NCBI RefSeq assembly: GCF_002104475.1
Contig: NZ_NBOF01000008.1
Location: 1 to 64,000, forward strand
DNA from: Cognaticolwellia mytili
GTDB lineage: Bacteria > Pseudomonadota > Gammaproteobacteria > Enterobacterales > Alteromonadaceae
DNA: 64,000 bases
Direction of reading: 5' to 3'
This document shows, in pieces, positions 37,960 to 47,362 of this stretch. The position numbers were made by a program, and so were the translations under genes. The notes under the pieces were generated by a model, which ran no database searches, was not told where the DNA came from, and worked only from the letters and a program-made list of their open reading frames with translations. Each line of letters starts with the position of its first letter. Within the stretch, counting starts at the first letter, position 1.

Positions 37960-38517
37960 TTGGACAAGTTAAAAATTATTGATGCCCATGAACGTTTTAG
38001 CCCAGATGTTGAGTCGCAATGGATAGCACAAGCTCAGCAGGGAAACCAACAGGCATTTCATCACTTATATGAAAACTATCACCGCCGTATTTATGCGTTG
38101 TGCTGGCGCATGATGGCAGATAAAGACAGTGCTGAAGATGTTTGCCAGGAAGTGTTTGTGCAACTATGGCAAAAAATTAATAACTTTCGTGGTGAAAGTA
38201 AATTTTCCACTTGGTTACATAGTGTCGCTACCAATATAGTTTTAGGACATATTCGCAAGAATAAAACTTGGATCCAACGTATTTTCAGTATTGAAGAGCA
38301 AGTGGTTGAAGACATCGCAGTAGAAATGCCTGAGCTATCAAATTTAGATAAGAATATTCAATCTTTGCCAGAACGAGCAAGGCTAGTGTTTATTTTATTT
38401 GCCATTGAAGGCTATCGTCACGAAGAAATATCTAAAATGTTGGGAATGGCGGTAGGCTCGAGTAAATCACAATATCATCGAGCTAAAGGTTTATTACGCG
38501 AGTCGTTAGGTGAGTAA
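37960..38517 (+). CDS. ECF-type RNA polymerase sigma factor
   Basis: This is a 185-residue sigma-70 family factor with only regions 2 and 4. Region 2 spans about 30-95 (AFHHLYENYHRRIYALCWRM, DKDSAEDVCQEVFVQLWQKI, KFSTWLHSVATNIVLGHIRK). Region 4 has SLPERARLVFILFAIEGYRHEEIS. The start is TTG with a weak ribosome site (GAG about twelve bases upstream); no other start upstream of region 2 is available. Three bases separate its stop from the next ATG, so the putative membrane anti-sigma gene is coupled. Confidence 0.92.
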   Translation: MDKLKIIDAHERFSPDVESQWIAQAQQGNQQAFHHLYENYHRRIYALCWRMMADKDSAEDVCQEVFVQLWQKINNFRGESKFSTWLHSVATNIVLGHIRKNKTWIQRIFSIEEQVVEDIAVEMPELSNLDKNIQSLPERARLVFILFAIEGYRHEEISKMLGMAVGSSKSQYHRAKGLLRESLGE

Positions 38518-38520
38518 TAT

Positions 38521-39048
38521 ATGAAAAAGACAATGACTGACAATAAAAATGCAGAGCAAAATTTAAAAGCTGCTATTGCGAAATTGCCGCGAGAAATGAC
38601 ACCTGAGCGTGATTTATGGTCAGGTATCGAAAAGGCAATTAGCCAAAATTCACAAACAGCATCGCCAAGCCAACATTCAAAAGCTAAGGTTTTTATGCCG
38701 ACAGCGTGGGCGGCATCGGTTGTTGCTGCTGTACTGCTAACATGGGTAACCTTAGGGCCAACGCCAGATAATAGCGAACAACAGGTAAATTTGGTTGTTG
38801 AAATGCAACAAGATTTTGAACAGCAAAAGAAAACTATGTTGGTGAGTTTTGGTGCGCCAGACGTGAAAAAACTACCAACTGCAATGCAAGCAGAATTAAC
38901 GAAGTTGAGCTCGGCTCAACAAACAATTAGCAAAGCACTTGCAGATGATCCTAATAATAGTGACTTGTTAAATCTATTACGCTGGACACAGAAGCAAGAG
39001 TTAGATTTACTAAAGCAATTATATAGTCCGCAGTGGCAAACAATATAG
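38521..39048 (+). CDS. putative membrane anti-sigma factor
   Basis: This is a 175-residue protein. An N-terminal cytoplasmic segment (about 1-60) contains KLPREMTPERDLWSGIEKAI, a helix pattern seen in anti-sigma factors. One membrane helix follows (AWAASVVAAVLLTWVTLGP), then a periplasmic Gln/Lys-rich coiled-coil region ending LKQLYSPQWQ. No classical zinc HxxxCxxC motif is seen. Its position directly after an ECF sigma gene supports an anti-sigma role; this is inference from context and topology. Confidence 0.7.
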   Translation: MKKTMTDNKNAEQNLKAAIAKLPREMTPERDLWSGIEKAISQNSQTASPSQHSKAKVFMPTAWAASVVAAVLLTWVTLGPTPDNSEQQVNLVVEMQQDFEQQKKTMLVSFGAPDVKKLPTAMQAELTKLSSAQQTISKALADDPNNSDLLNLLRWTQKQELDLLKQLYSPQWQTI

Positions 39049-39089
39049 TCGTTATTTAGCTGTTAACGAACAAGAAATAAGAGGTTTAT

Positions 39090-40031
39090 ATGGGAAACTT
39101 AAGAAGTTATTTACCACTGATATTGCTAACAACAGCAATACCAACATTAGCTGGCGAGAAGATTGACGAATCAATGTCATTGAATGGCGCCAAAAGTGTC
39201 ATTATTGAAAATTTACGCGGTGAAGTAAAAGTAATGGGTAACGATGGGGATACTGTTTCTGTTGTTGGTGAGCTTGATGATAAAGCTGAAGGTCTAACTT
39301 TTGAAAAGTCAGGTTCACGCATAATTATAAAAGTTGAAATACCGCACAATAGCCATAATGGTTGGGGTGCTGATGGCTCTGAGCTAAGCATAAAATTGCC
39401 TAAGCATGTACGGGTAAGTTTTAAAGGAGTATCATCAAATGTTGAAGTCGAAAATTTTATTAATGGTGTTGAAATTCAAACTGTTAGTGGTAATATAGAG
39501 GCTGAGAACTTAATGCAACAAGTCGAGTTAGCTACGGTAAGTGGCAATATTTATAGTAAAAAATTATCAGGAAAATTACGCCTTTCATCAGTCAGTGGTA
39601 ACATTGAAGATAAAAACTCTTCAGGCCGAGCCCATTTCAAAACCGTTAGTGGTAGCTTAGGCTCGAAATCAATGGCTAATGAAGTTTCGGCTAAATCGGT
39701 ATCAGGTGATATTGACTTACATTTAGCTGAGATTGATGAGTTAATTGTTTCAACAGTCAGTGGTGAGTTTAATAGCGAACTTTCATTAAATGATGATGGT
39801 TTACTTAAAATGTCGAGTGTTAGTGGCGACTTGCAGGTTAACTTTAAAAACGAAGTGCAAGCAAGCTTTAGCTTAAAAACTAATGCTGGCGGCGACATCA
39901 TTAATCGCCTTACATCGGCACAAGCGAAGCGAGCAAAGTATGGACCTAGCTCTAAGCTATCTTTTGAAACAGGTAATGGCAGCAGTTCAGTACGCGCAAG
40001 TACTGTAAGTGGTAGCATAGTTGTTAAGTAA
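39090..40031 (+). CDS. exported DUF4097 beta-helix protein
   Basis: This is a 313-residue exported protein (hydrophobic SYLPLILLTTAIPTLA signal). The mature part is built of short repeated strands, each carrying V-S-G-N/D/S-I/L (for example VSGNIEAEN, VSGNIYSKK, VSGNIEDKN, VSGSLGSKS, VSGDIDLHL), typical of the DUF4097 right-handed beta-helix fold. It is 41 nt after the anti-sigma gene. It may be the main target, or the envelope-stress reporter, of the sigma factor. Confidence 0.85.
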   Translation: MGNLRSYLPLILLTTAIPTLAGEKIDESMSLNGAKSVIIENLRGEVKVMGNDGDTVSVVGELDDKAEGLTFEKSGSRIIIKVEIPHNSHNGWGADGSELSIKLPKHVRVSFKGVSSNVEVENFINGVEIQTVSGNIEAENLMQQVELATVSGNIYSKKLSGKLRLSSVSGNIEDKNSSGRAHFKTVSGSLGSKSMANEVSAKSVSGDIDLHLAEIDELIVSTVSGEFNSELSLNDDGLLKMSSVSGDLQVNFKNEVQASFSLKTNAGGDIINRLTSAQAKRAKYGPSSKLSFETGNGSSSVRASTVSGSIVVK

Positions 40032-40287
40032 CAAATAAAAGCACTTACAAGCGTTAAACGTTCGTCCCCATATGTGCGGACGTTTAGCGAAAATTTTCGT
40101 TAAAATATTTACTACGATTATTATTTTAACCCTACCTCGTGACAATATTTCTTTTCATTCTATCATTTTGCTCAGCAGCAAATTCTGCTACATTAGCTCT
40201 CTTTATTTTCGAATAATTTTTTAGTGCTCATTGGTGTAATAAACACGCTAATAAGTAAAGATTATCGCCAAGCGTTTAGGGTGTAAT

Positions 40288-41706
40288 ATGGCCGATCGAA
40301 AGCCAGCCAAATTTAGTAAAAATAACCAGTTTCCTCGTGACAAACAAATTGATGAACTAAAAGTTCCACCACATTCTTTAGAGGCTGAACAATCAGTTTT
40401 AGGTGGCTTATTGTTAGACAACGAAACCTGGGATAGAGTAAGTGAGCGTGTTGTTGCACAAGACTTTTACAGTCGTTCGCACCGTATTACTTTTGAAACT
40501 GTTGGCGCGTTAATTGAAGTCGGTGAACCTGTTGATTTAATCACCCTTTCTGAAGCCTTAGAAAACGATCAAAAATTAGAAGACGCTGGTGGTTTTGTTT
40601 ATCTCGCTGAAATGATGAAGAATACGCCTAGTGCGGCCAATATTACTGCTTATGCTGATATTGTACGTGAGCGTGCTGTAACGCGTGAAATGATCAGTGT
40701 AGCTAATGAAATTGCCGAAGCAGGTTATGATCCACAAGGACGAACCAGTGCAGATTTACTCGATTTTGCTGAAACCAAGGTATTTGCTATCGCAGAGCAA
40801 CGGGCGAATAAATCGGAAGGCCCTGAAAATATTGATTCGGTCCTTGAAAAAACGGTTGATAGAATTGAGAAGCTTTGCTCTGCGCCTTCAGGTGGTGTTA
40901 CCGGTGTTTCCAGTGGTTATTCTGATTTAGATAAAATGACTGCAGGCTTTCAAAAGTCAGATTTAATTATCGTGGCGGCTCGTCCATCCATGGGTAAAAC
41001 CACCTTCGCGATGAACATCGCGGAACATGCGGCGATGACCGAAGATAAACCTGCCTTAATATTCAGTTTAGAGATGCCTTCAGAACAGCTAATGATGAGA
41101 ATGTTAGCCTCGTTGGGCCGTATTGACCAAACCAAAATTCGTACCGGCCAATTAGAAGATGAAGATTGGGCGCGATTATCATCAACCATGGGCCTGTTGA
41201 TGGAAAAAGGTAAAATGTATATTGATGATGCTGCGGGTTTAACGCCAACAGATGTGCGTTCTCGCGCTCGTCGTATTGCCCGTGATCATGGTGGTATTAG
41301 TATGATCATGATTGATTACTTACAATTGATGCGCGCACCACAGTTTTCCGATAATCGTACCTTGGAAATTGCTGAAATATCACGGTCGTTAAAAGCACTG
41401 GCGAAAGAGTTAGAAGTGCCAGTTGTCGCCTTGTCTCAGCTTAACCGTGGTTTGGAGCAACGTTCAGATAAACGCCCAATTAACTCAGATTTACGTGAAT
41501 CAGGCTCAATAGAGCAGGATGCCGATTTAATCATGTTTATTTATCGTGATGAGGTTTACCACGATGACTCTGAATATAAGGGCATGGCTGAAATTATTAT
41601 TGGTAAACAGCGTAACGGGCCAATTGGGCGTGTGCCTTTGACTTTCCAAGGCCAATTCTCGCGTTTTGATAACTATGCTGGTCCACATGTACTTGAAGAA
41701 GACTAA
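40288..41706 (+). CDS. dnaB: replicative DNA helicase DnaB
   Basis: DnaB is the hexameric fork helicase. The 472 residues comprise an N-terminal primase-binding domain (SLEAEQSVLGGLLLDNETW) and a RecA-like C-terminal ATPase domain with ARPSMGKTTFAMNIA (Walker A), IDYLQLMRAP and LSQLNRGLEQRSDKRP. alr follows after six bases; the dnaB-alr pair is conserved in gammaproteobacteria. Confidence 0.98.
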   Translation: MADRKPAKFSKNNQFPRDKQIDELKVPPHSLEAEQSVLGGLLLDNETWDRVSERVVAQDFYSRSHRITFETVGALIEVGEPVDLITLSEALENDQKLEDAGGFVYLAEMMKNTPSAANITAYADIVRERAVTREMISVANEIAEAGYDPQGRTSADLLDFAETKVFAIAEQRANKSEGPENIDSVLEKTVDRIEKLCSAPSGGVTGVSSGYSDLDKMTAGFQKSDLIIVAARPSMGKTTFAMNIAEHAAMTEDKPALIFSLEMPSEQLMMRMLASLGRIDQTKIRTGQLEDEDWARLSSTMGLLMEKGKMYIDDAAGLTPTDVRSRARRIARDHGGISMIMIDYLQLMRAPQFSDNRTLEIAEISRSLKALAKELEVPVVALSQLNRGLEQRSDKRPINSDLRESGSIEQDADLIMFIYRDEVYHDDSEYKGMAEIIIGKQRNGPIGRVPLTFQGQFSRFDNYAGPHVLEED

Positions 41707-41712
41707 GTCTTA

Positions 41713-42786
41713 ATGTTACGTACAGCAACTGCGATTATTGATCTAGAAGCGTTAAGCAGCAACTACCGTTTGGTTCAAACGATGTCTCCAAATAGTAAAA
41801 TTTTAGCGGTGCTAAAAGCTAATGGTTATGGCCATGGCTTAGCACGTATTGCGAACGCATTGCCTGCTGCCGATGCTTTTGGTGTTGCACGTATTGATGA
41901 AGCGCTAGCACTTAGGGCAGCAGGTATTGTCAAACCGATCGTCCTACTTGAAGGTTTTTTTGCTGAAACTGACATTGATATTCTTGCTGTTAATAACTTA
42001 CAAACCATCGTACATAATACTCAGCAGCTTGACGCGATCATTAATGCCAACCTAGAAAAACCGTTAAAAGTTTGGTTGAAAATTGATACCGGCATGCATC
42101 GCTTAGGTATAAACCCTGAGCAGTTAGCACATTTTTATCGAGCATTAAGTGCATCAAAAAATGTGCAACAACCGATAGTTTTGATGAGTCACTTGGGCTG
42201 CGCAGATGAAAAAGGCAACTTGGCAACATCTAAGCAAATAGCCTTATTTAATAAACTTACTGACGACTTATCAATAGAAAAAAGCTTGGCTAACTCTGCT
42301 GGCGTACTCGCTTGGCCAGAAAGTCATTATCAATGGGTTCGCCCTGGGCTTTTACTTTATGGCGTATCACCACTACCGACAGGTGTTGCAGTCGATGGTA
42401 TATTGCCAGTCATGACTTTGCAATCTAGCTTAATTGCTATACGTGAAATTAACGCCGGTGAAGCTGTTGGTTATGGTGGGGCTTGGGTCAGTGATAAGAA
42501 AACCACTATTGGCGTCGTCGCAATAGGTTATGGTGATGGTTATCCCCGCCATGCCTCGAATGGTACACCAATATTAATCAATGGACGTCGTGTGCCTCTT
42601 ATTGGCCGAGTTTCAATGGATATGATTACGGTAGACTTAGGCAACGACAAAACTGATGACGTTGGTGATATTGCTACTTTATGGGGCAAAGAATTACCGG
42701 TTGAAGAAATTGCTGAATTCGCCACCACAATTCCCTATGAGCTACTGTGTAATATTACCCGTCGAGTCCATATTCAATTGGCGTAA
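41713..42786 (+). CDS. alr: alanine racemase
   Basis: Alr makes D-alanine for peptidoglycan with PLP. The 357 residues are typical. The PLP lysine is in AVLKANGYGHG near residue 37; the second catalytic Tyr lies in the barrel C-terminal domain (GYGGAW region). Conserved NSAG and GRVSMDM segments are present. It is co-transcribed with dnaB and convergent with yjbQ. Confidence 0.98.
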   Translation: MLRTATAIIDLEALSSNYRLVQTMSPNSKILAVLKANGYGHGLARIANALPAADAFGVARIDEALALRAAGIVKPIVLLEGFFAETDIDILAVNNLQTIVHNTQQLDAIINANLEKPLKVWLKIDTGMHRLGINPEQLAHFYRALSASKNVQQPIVLMSHLGCADEKGNLATSKQIALFNKLTDDLSIEKSLANSAGVLAWPESHYQWVRPGLLLYGVSPLPTGVAVDGILPVMTLQSSLIAIREINAGEAVGYGGAWVSDKKTTIGVVAIGYGDGYPRHASNGTPILINGRRVPLIGRVSMDMITVDLGNDKTDDVGDIATLWGKELPVEEIAEFATTIPYELLCNITRRVHIQLA

Positions 42787-42812
42787 ATAGCCGCCCAGGT
42801 GCTAGGTTAGCG

Positions 42813-43232
42813 TTATTCGCCACTAACGGTTAACACCAAGGTGCGTGTTCCACCATAATTACGATGTTCACCTAAATAAATACCTTGCCACATTCCTAAG
42901 TTCATTTTACCTGATGTTAAAGGGACACTAACACTGCTACCTAATGTACTAGCTTTAATATGTGCTGGCATATCGTCAGAGCCCTCATGTGTGTGGCGAT
43001 AGTACGAGGCATTTTCTGGTACAAATTGATTAAAGTGCTGTTCCATATCATTGCGTACGGTCGGATCAGCATTTTCGTTAATAGTCAGGGAAGCGGAAGA
43101 GTGTTTGATAAATACGTTTAATAAACCACGACGTACAGGAGATAGCTCCGCTACCGCTCGTTCAATATCAGTGGTGATCAAGTGAAAACCGCGTGCACGA
43201 GGTTTTAAAGATAACTCAATTTGTTGCCACAT
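42813..43232 (-). CDS. yjbQ: YjbQ family protein (UPF0047)
   Basis: This is a 139-residue protein of the YjbQ family, some members of which show secondary thiamine-phosphate synthase activity. Family motifs are GLLNVFIKHSSASLTINENAD (positions 37-57), DMPAHIKASTLGSSVSVP and GTWQGIYL-like MWQGIYLGEHRNYGG, with conserved histidines in HSSAS, RHTHEG and EHRN suggestive of a metal site. The physiological role is unsettled. Confidence 0.93.
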   Translation of the reverse strand: MWQQIELSLKPRARGFHLITTDIERAVAELSPVRRGLLNVFIKHSSASLTINENADPTVRNDMEQHFNQFVPENASYYRHTHEGSDDMPAHIKASTLGSSVSVPLTSGKMNLGMWQGIYLGEHRNYGGTRTLVLTVSGE

Positions 43233-43340
43233 AAGACTCTCTCAATTGGAAAACATATATCATAGCACCTAGATTGTTTTGAGCGTTGATATTGTTGTGC
43301 ATCGACGTGCATGTTCATACATGGAAGTGAGTTATTAGCG

Positions 43341-43466
43341 TAATGCAGGAGGAATTACCGAGATACACTAATGCCTTGTAAGACAGGATGTCTGAGAAAG
43401 GCCTGAACATCGTCACTCTTTCGCATCCATGCGATCGTGACATTGCCTGCATGGATGCAGGTACTT
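43341..43466. repeat. candidate dispersed repeat element, copy B
   Basis: Positions 43368-43410 match 22872-22914 at 35 of 43 bases. Further hairpins follow: CGCATCCATGCG (43422-43433), enclosed by GTCAC/GTGAC, and CCTGCATGGATGCAGG (43446-43461). The density of short palindromes and the second copy point to a dispersed non-coding element of the REP/MITE kind. Ends are not defined. Confidence 0.5.
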
Positions 43467-43510
43467 AGTTTCTGTCTGGAACCAAAAAACTGACCGTTCA
43501 TCCTGAACAT

Positions 43511-43537
43511 AAAAAAGCCTCGAATAAACGAGGCTTA
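43511..43537 (-). terminator. cheX terminator
   Basis: AAGCCTCG pairs with CGAGGCTT; read on the minus strand the stem is followed by a T run. It lies 19 nt after the cheX stop. Confidence 0.85.
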
Positions 43538-43555
43538 ATGAATTGATAAAATAGT

Positions 43556-44023
43556 TTACTTGTCGAAACTAAACTCAATATAGGCTTTACCATGTTCGGC
43601 TGAAGCAAGTGGGATAATAACAATTGGTCCATCAGCTTTATGAGTAATCGTATGATTTGTACCGGAAACCACCATAGGTGTCGCCATATCAAATTCAATA
43701 CCTTTTTCACTCAACATACGCTTGGCACCACCAGTGACCATATTGGTAATCTCACCCACTAAATCAGTAATTTCTTCGTTAATTTCGTCAGGCCCTTCAC
43801 CAACCATGCTTTTCATTGTTGCTAAAGCAAGTTTTCCTTCGAACGTAATAGATAGCGAACCTTTGGTTTGTTCACTTACCATACCTATTAAACCAGAAAC
43901 ATCGCCATGTGCGACTTCATTTTTTTTCAAACGCGGCTTCTCAGGTGTAAGTTCCATTCTAGCCATGGTCGACATAACATTAAGCATTGAAGATAAAAAC
44001 GGATTAATAAACTCTACATTCAT
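43556..44023 (-). CDS. cheX: CheX family chemotaxis phosphatase/inhibitor
   Basis: This is a 155-residue CheX/CheC-type protein. CheX dephosphorylates CheY-P in some bacteria. The E-N catalytic pair is seen in EEITDLVGEITNMVTGGAK, and the N-terminus MNVEFINPFLSSMLNVM is family-like. ATG 44023 is preferred (GGAAA nine bases upstream) over a TTG 12 nt earlier. It is not in a chemotaxis cluster here. Confidence 0.9.
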   Translation of the reverse strand: MNVEFINPFLSSMLNVMSTMARMELTPEKPRLKKNEVAHGDVSGLIGMVSEQTKGSLSITFEGKLALATMKSMVGEGPDEINEEITDLVGEITNMVTGGAKRMLSEKGIEFDMATPMVVSGTNHTITHKADGPIVIIPLASAEHGKAYIEFSFDK

Positions 44024-44098
44024 GAAGATTTCCAAAACTTTTGGTGTTAACTGGTTGGTTACTTTTTTAACTGTATCAGAAAATTAAGTCTACCAGTA

Positions 44099-44599
44099 TT
44101 AATTGTTATTTTCTATTTCATTAATAGTAACTGATCTTTTGAAAGTTAGGCTACCTTTAATCGCTTTATCGTGAAAATTAACGGTATTTATTTGTTTTGG
44201 ATAGTGATCAGTTAACAATTTGTTGGTTATTTTTAATCCAAGCAAAGAATGATGGAACTTAGCTTCTTGGTAAATAAAGATGTTGCCTTTGATTACTTCG
44301 AGGCCTATCCAATTTAATACCAGCGTTTTTCCTTGATAATCCAGCTGAAAATTATTTTCAATATATTGACGAATAATGGTTTCGTAATCTGGGTGAGCAA
44401 CCGAAAAGTGAATTTGATTAATTTCAGCAATGGCGTTATCAATGTCATGAGCTGTTATTTGATGAATAATTTCTATCGATTGGTTATTTTTATTTAATGA
44501 TAATTCGGTAATACTGAAAAAATAACGGTGAGCAGCCGCATTTGCGGCTAGCCCACACAATAGCAAAACAAAAAAGCGTTTAGCTAGGCTGATGAACAT
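44099..44599 (-). CDS. DUF6702-like exported protein
   Basis: This is a 166-residue exported protein (signal FFVLLLCGLAANAAA-HR). The mature start HRYFFSITELSLN and later HQITAHDIDNAI resemble DUF6702 proteins of marine bacteria. Its ATG overlaps the stop of the upstream M1 peptidase gene by one base (TAATG), so the two are translationally coupled and probably work together. The molecular role is unknown. Confidence 0.78.
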   Translation of the reverse strand: MFISLAKRFFVLLLCGLAANAAAHRYFFSITELSLNKNNQSIEIIHQITAHDIDNAIAEINQIHFSVAHPDYETIIRQYIENNFQLDYQGKTLVLNWIGLEVIKGNIFIYQEAKFHHSLLGLKITNKLLTDHYPKQINTVNFHDKAIKGSLTFKRSVTINEIENNN

Positions 44600-46962
44600 T
44601 ACTGCTCTTCAGCCTTGTCTTTTGACTCTTCTTTCGCATCTTTGTCGCCAGCGCTTTTCAACTTAACGTTGTAATCGCGCATCATGTCTTTTTTCTTACG
44701 CTTGTAAAGGTCAAAACGTGACTTAATCGGACGTGCTGGCCAGTAGTTGTTATTTACATTTACATCAGCTGTTTCCCAGTTAGGGTCAATAGCAATAGCC
44801 GTTATTTCCTTGTCGCGAATAAGTAACTTAGACACTTTTTTGCTGTTACGACGCCAAATTTCAGCTGGTAAGGTTACCCGTTCAACCGTGTTGTCAGCAA
44901 AAGTAAGGTCTAAAATAATTGGCATAACTAAGCCACCCATGTTTTCAAAATCAACTATGTAGAAGTTTCTTTCGTCAACAAGTAAATCTTTTTGCCATTG
45001 CTCTAGCTTTTTATTGCTTGAATTATACTTGTTACGTGTTTTGTTAGTGGCTGTAAACTTGTCATGTTCGTTGTAAAAGTCGAGCAGTTCAGGTTTGTCT
45101 TGTGTACGAACCCATTGACCGTTATTTCGAATTTTACTGACAAATTCTGGCTTTTCATTATCAAGTGCACGTTCCCAAGCTTCTTCCGTATCAGGGTTTT
45201 GGCTATTTGGGCGATATAAGTGAATATCACCTAAAGCAATATCAACATGGTCGGTAGTGTAGAACCAACCACGCCAGAACCAGTCTAAATCAACACCAGA
45301 AGCGTCTTCCATAGTACGGAAAAAATCAGCAGGAGTAGGGCGCTTAAACTTCCAACGTTGTGCGTATTCTCGAAAAGCAAAATCAAATAATTCACGACCC
45401 ATAATGGTTTCACGCAAAATGTTTAATGCCGTTGCTGGCTTGCCGTAAGCGTTGTTACCAAATTGCAAAATTGACTCAGAGTTAGTCATAATTGGCACTT
45501 GGTTATTACTCTTCATGTAATTAGTAATATTGGCAGCATCACCACGGCGCGATGGGTAACCTTCTTCCCATGCTTGCTCAGCTACAAATTGTAGAAAGGT
45601 ATTTAAACCTTCATCCATCCATGTCCATTGACGTTCATCAGAGTTAACAATCATCGGGAAGTAGTTGTGACCCACTTCATGAATAATAACGCCAATTAAG
45701 CCGTACTTAGTCGCGCGAGAATAAGTTTTCTCACCCGTTTTCTTATCTAACGTTGGGCGTGGACCATTGAACGTTATCATTGGGTATTCCATGCCGCCAA
45801 CCGGACCATTTACCGAAATTGAAACAGGGTATGGGTAGTCGAAAGTATATTTATTGTATTGCTCCATCGTGTGAATAATTGACTCAGTAGAGTATTTTTC
45901 CCACAAAGGATTACCTTCATTAGGGTAGAACGACATTGCCATCGTCTCGGTTTTGCCACCTTTATAACCTTGGGCATCCCAAATAAATTTACGACTTGAA
46001 GCAAAAGCGAAATCACGAACGTTTTTCGCTTCGAATTCCCAAGTTTTGGTTTTTGTTGAGCGAGACTTTTCGTTTTCTAATGCTTCTGCAGGGGTAATAA
46101 CTAATACAGGTTTATCAGCATTTTTAGCTTTAGCTAAACGGTTGCGCTGAGTTTTCGTTAATACTTCTTTAGGGTTTTGTAAAACACCAGTTGCCGCAAC
46201 TACATGGTCAGCTGGAACTGTAATGCTTACATCGTAATCGCCAAATTCTAAAGTGAATTCACCGCTGCCGATAAATTGCTTATTCTGCCAACCCATTACG
46301 TCGTAATAAGCTGCTGCACGAGGGAACCAACTAGCAATTTCATAAAGGTAGTTTTTATCTTCTTTAAAATATTCGTAACCTGAACGACCGCCTAAAACTT
46401 TTTGCTCGTGTAATTGGTAGTTCCAATTAATGTTCAGTTCAACACTATCACCAGATTTAAGTGACTTTGGTAAATCAATACGCATCATGGTGCCATTAAT
46501 TACATAATTTAAGGCTTTACCGTTTGAGCCAGTAACCTTAGTGATGTCGTAGCCACCGTTAAATTTCTCTGATTCAATCGCGTTGCGCAAACCGCTATAA
46601 GTCATTTTTTTCTTAGGGGCGGTACGGGTAGTTTTAGACGCTGCATTTCTGGCTAATTTATTCTGGTCTAACTGCATCCATAAGTAACGTAAAGTATCGG
46701 GAGAGTTGTTGGTATAATCAATCGTTTCGCTACCAGACAAGGTCTGTTTTTCGTCATTTAGCGTAATGTCGATTTTATAATCCACATCTTGTTGCCAATA
46801 TTGATGACCCGGAGCACCAGACGCTGTACGGTAAGTATTTGGCGTTGGTAAATTTTCTTCTAGCTGACGAAACTTGTCGTCGCTAATGTTACTCTTTGCC
46901 AAGGTGTGTCCGCTGGCGGCAACGCACAAGCAAAGTAATACTGACTTAATTGAATATTTCAT
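44599..46962 (-). CDS. exported M1-family (gluzincin) metallopeptidase
   Basis: This is a 787-residue exported peptidase with a signal peptide (SVLLCLCVAASGHTLA). An N-terminal M1 beta domain lies at about 45-290, with the catalytic HEVGHNYFP motif near residue 430 and the third zinc ligand Glu in WMDEGLNTFLQ. GGMEYP takes the place of the GAMEN exopeptidase motif. The substituted GAMEN motif suggests altered N-terminal recognition. The C-terminus is highly charged (KDAKEESKDKAEEQ). It is coupled to the DUF6702 gene. Confidence 0.9.
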   Translation of the reverse strand: MKYSIKSVLLCLCVAASGHTLAKSNISDDKFRQLEENLPTPNTYRTASGAPGHQYWQQDVDYKIDITLNDEKQTLSGSETIDYTNNSPDTLRYLWMQLDQNKLARNAASKTTRTAPKKKMTYSGLRNAIESEKFNGGYDITKVTGSNGKALNYVINGTMMRIDLPKSLKSGDSVELNINWNYQLHEQKVLGGRSGYEYFKEDKNYLYEIASWFPRAAAYYDVMGWQNKQFIGSGEFTLEFGDYDVSITVPADHVVAATGVLQNPKEVLTKTQRNRLAKAKNADKPVLVITPAEALENEKSRSTKTKTWEFEAKNVRDFAFASSRKFIWDAQGYKGGKTETMAMSFYPNEGNPLWEKYSTESIIHTMEQYNKYTFDYPYPVSISVNGPVGGMEYPMITFNGPRPTLDKKTGEKTYSRATKYGLIGVIIHEVGHNYFPMIVNSDERQWTWMDEGLNTFLQFVAEQAWEEGYPSRRGDAANITNYMKSNNQVPIMTNSESILQFGNNAYGKPATALNILRETIMGRELFDFAFREYAQRWKFKRPTPADFFRTMEDASGVDLDWFWRGWFYTTDHVDIALGDIHLYRPNSQNPDTEEAWERALDNEKPEFVSKIRNNGQWVRTQDKPELLDFYNEHDKFTATNKTRNKYNSSNKKLEQWQKDLLVDERNFYIVDFENMGGLVMPIILDLTFADNTVERVTLPAEIWRRNSKKVSKLLIRDKEITAIAIDPNWETADVNVNNNYWPARPIKSRFDLYKRKKKDMMRDYNVKLKSAGDKDAKEESKDKAEEQ

Positions 46963-47362
46963 ATTTTCCCTGAAGAATGAAACTTTTATATTTTAATATA
47001 CTAATTATCTTTTATAACATTTTTTCGTCAGTAGGTGAGTAATGTACAGTGAAATATGCGATAGAGCGTAGAAAAAACAGGTCAGGTTGTTTTTAACAAA
47101 CAGTGACTTGAAATACACTTTTGTTTAGAAGTAGAGAGTGCTATTGCTTGGTCAATAAATATGCCAGAAAATGTTTTATCATCAATAGCGGAATCCTTAG
47201 GAGGAATAACTACTTGGCATGCTTTTTTTGGCTAAACATCATTTACCTAATATTACCGGTTCACTTGTACTCAGTGTTAAAATGCCAACCTGTAGTTGGT
47301 TTCTCATGAAACTCTCATTATCTAGCGACTACTTTAATCATTAAGTTTGTTAGTCCTTGTAC
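46963..47362. other. intergenic region
   Basis: A 400-nt AT-rich gap between the M1 peptidase promoter side and the end of the signalling locus. Short open frames in three phases at 47100-47345 have no ribosome site or recognisable sequence. They could be remnants of a decayed gene, but I see no proof. Confidence 0.45.

Larger units (their letters stand above)
43233..43555. other. intergenic region holding a repeat element and the cheX terminator
   Basis: This 323-nt stretch holds the presumed yjbQ promoter region, repeat copy B with several hairpins (43341-43466) and the minus-strand terminator after cheX. No gene was found. Confidence 0.6.

Noticed and set aside
47121-47309. 62-residue frame and two other short frames in the gap after the M1 peptidase gene
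   Set aside because: Three phases each look faintly protein-like, which could mean a decayed gene, but no start signal or known family supports any.
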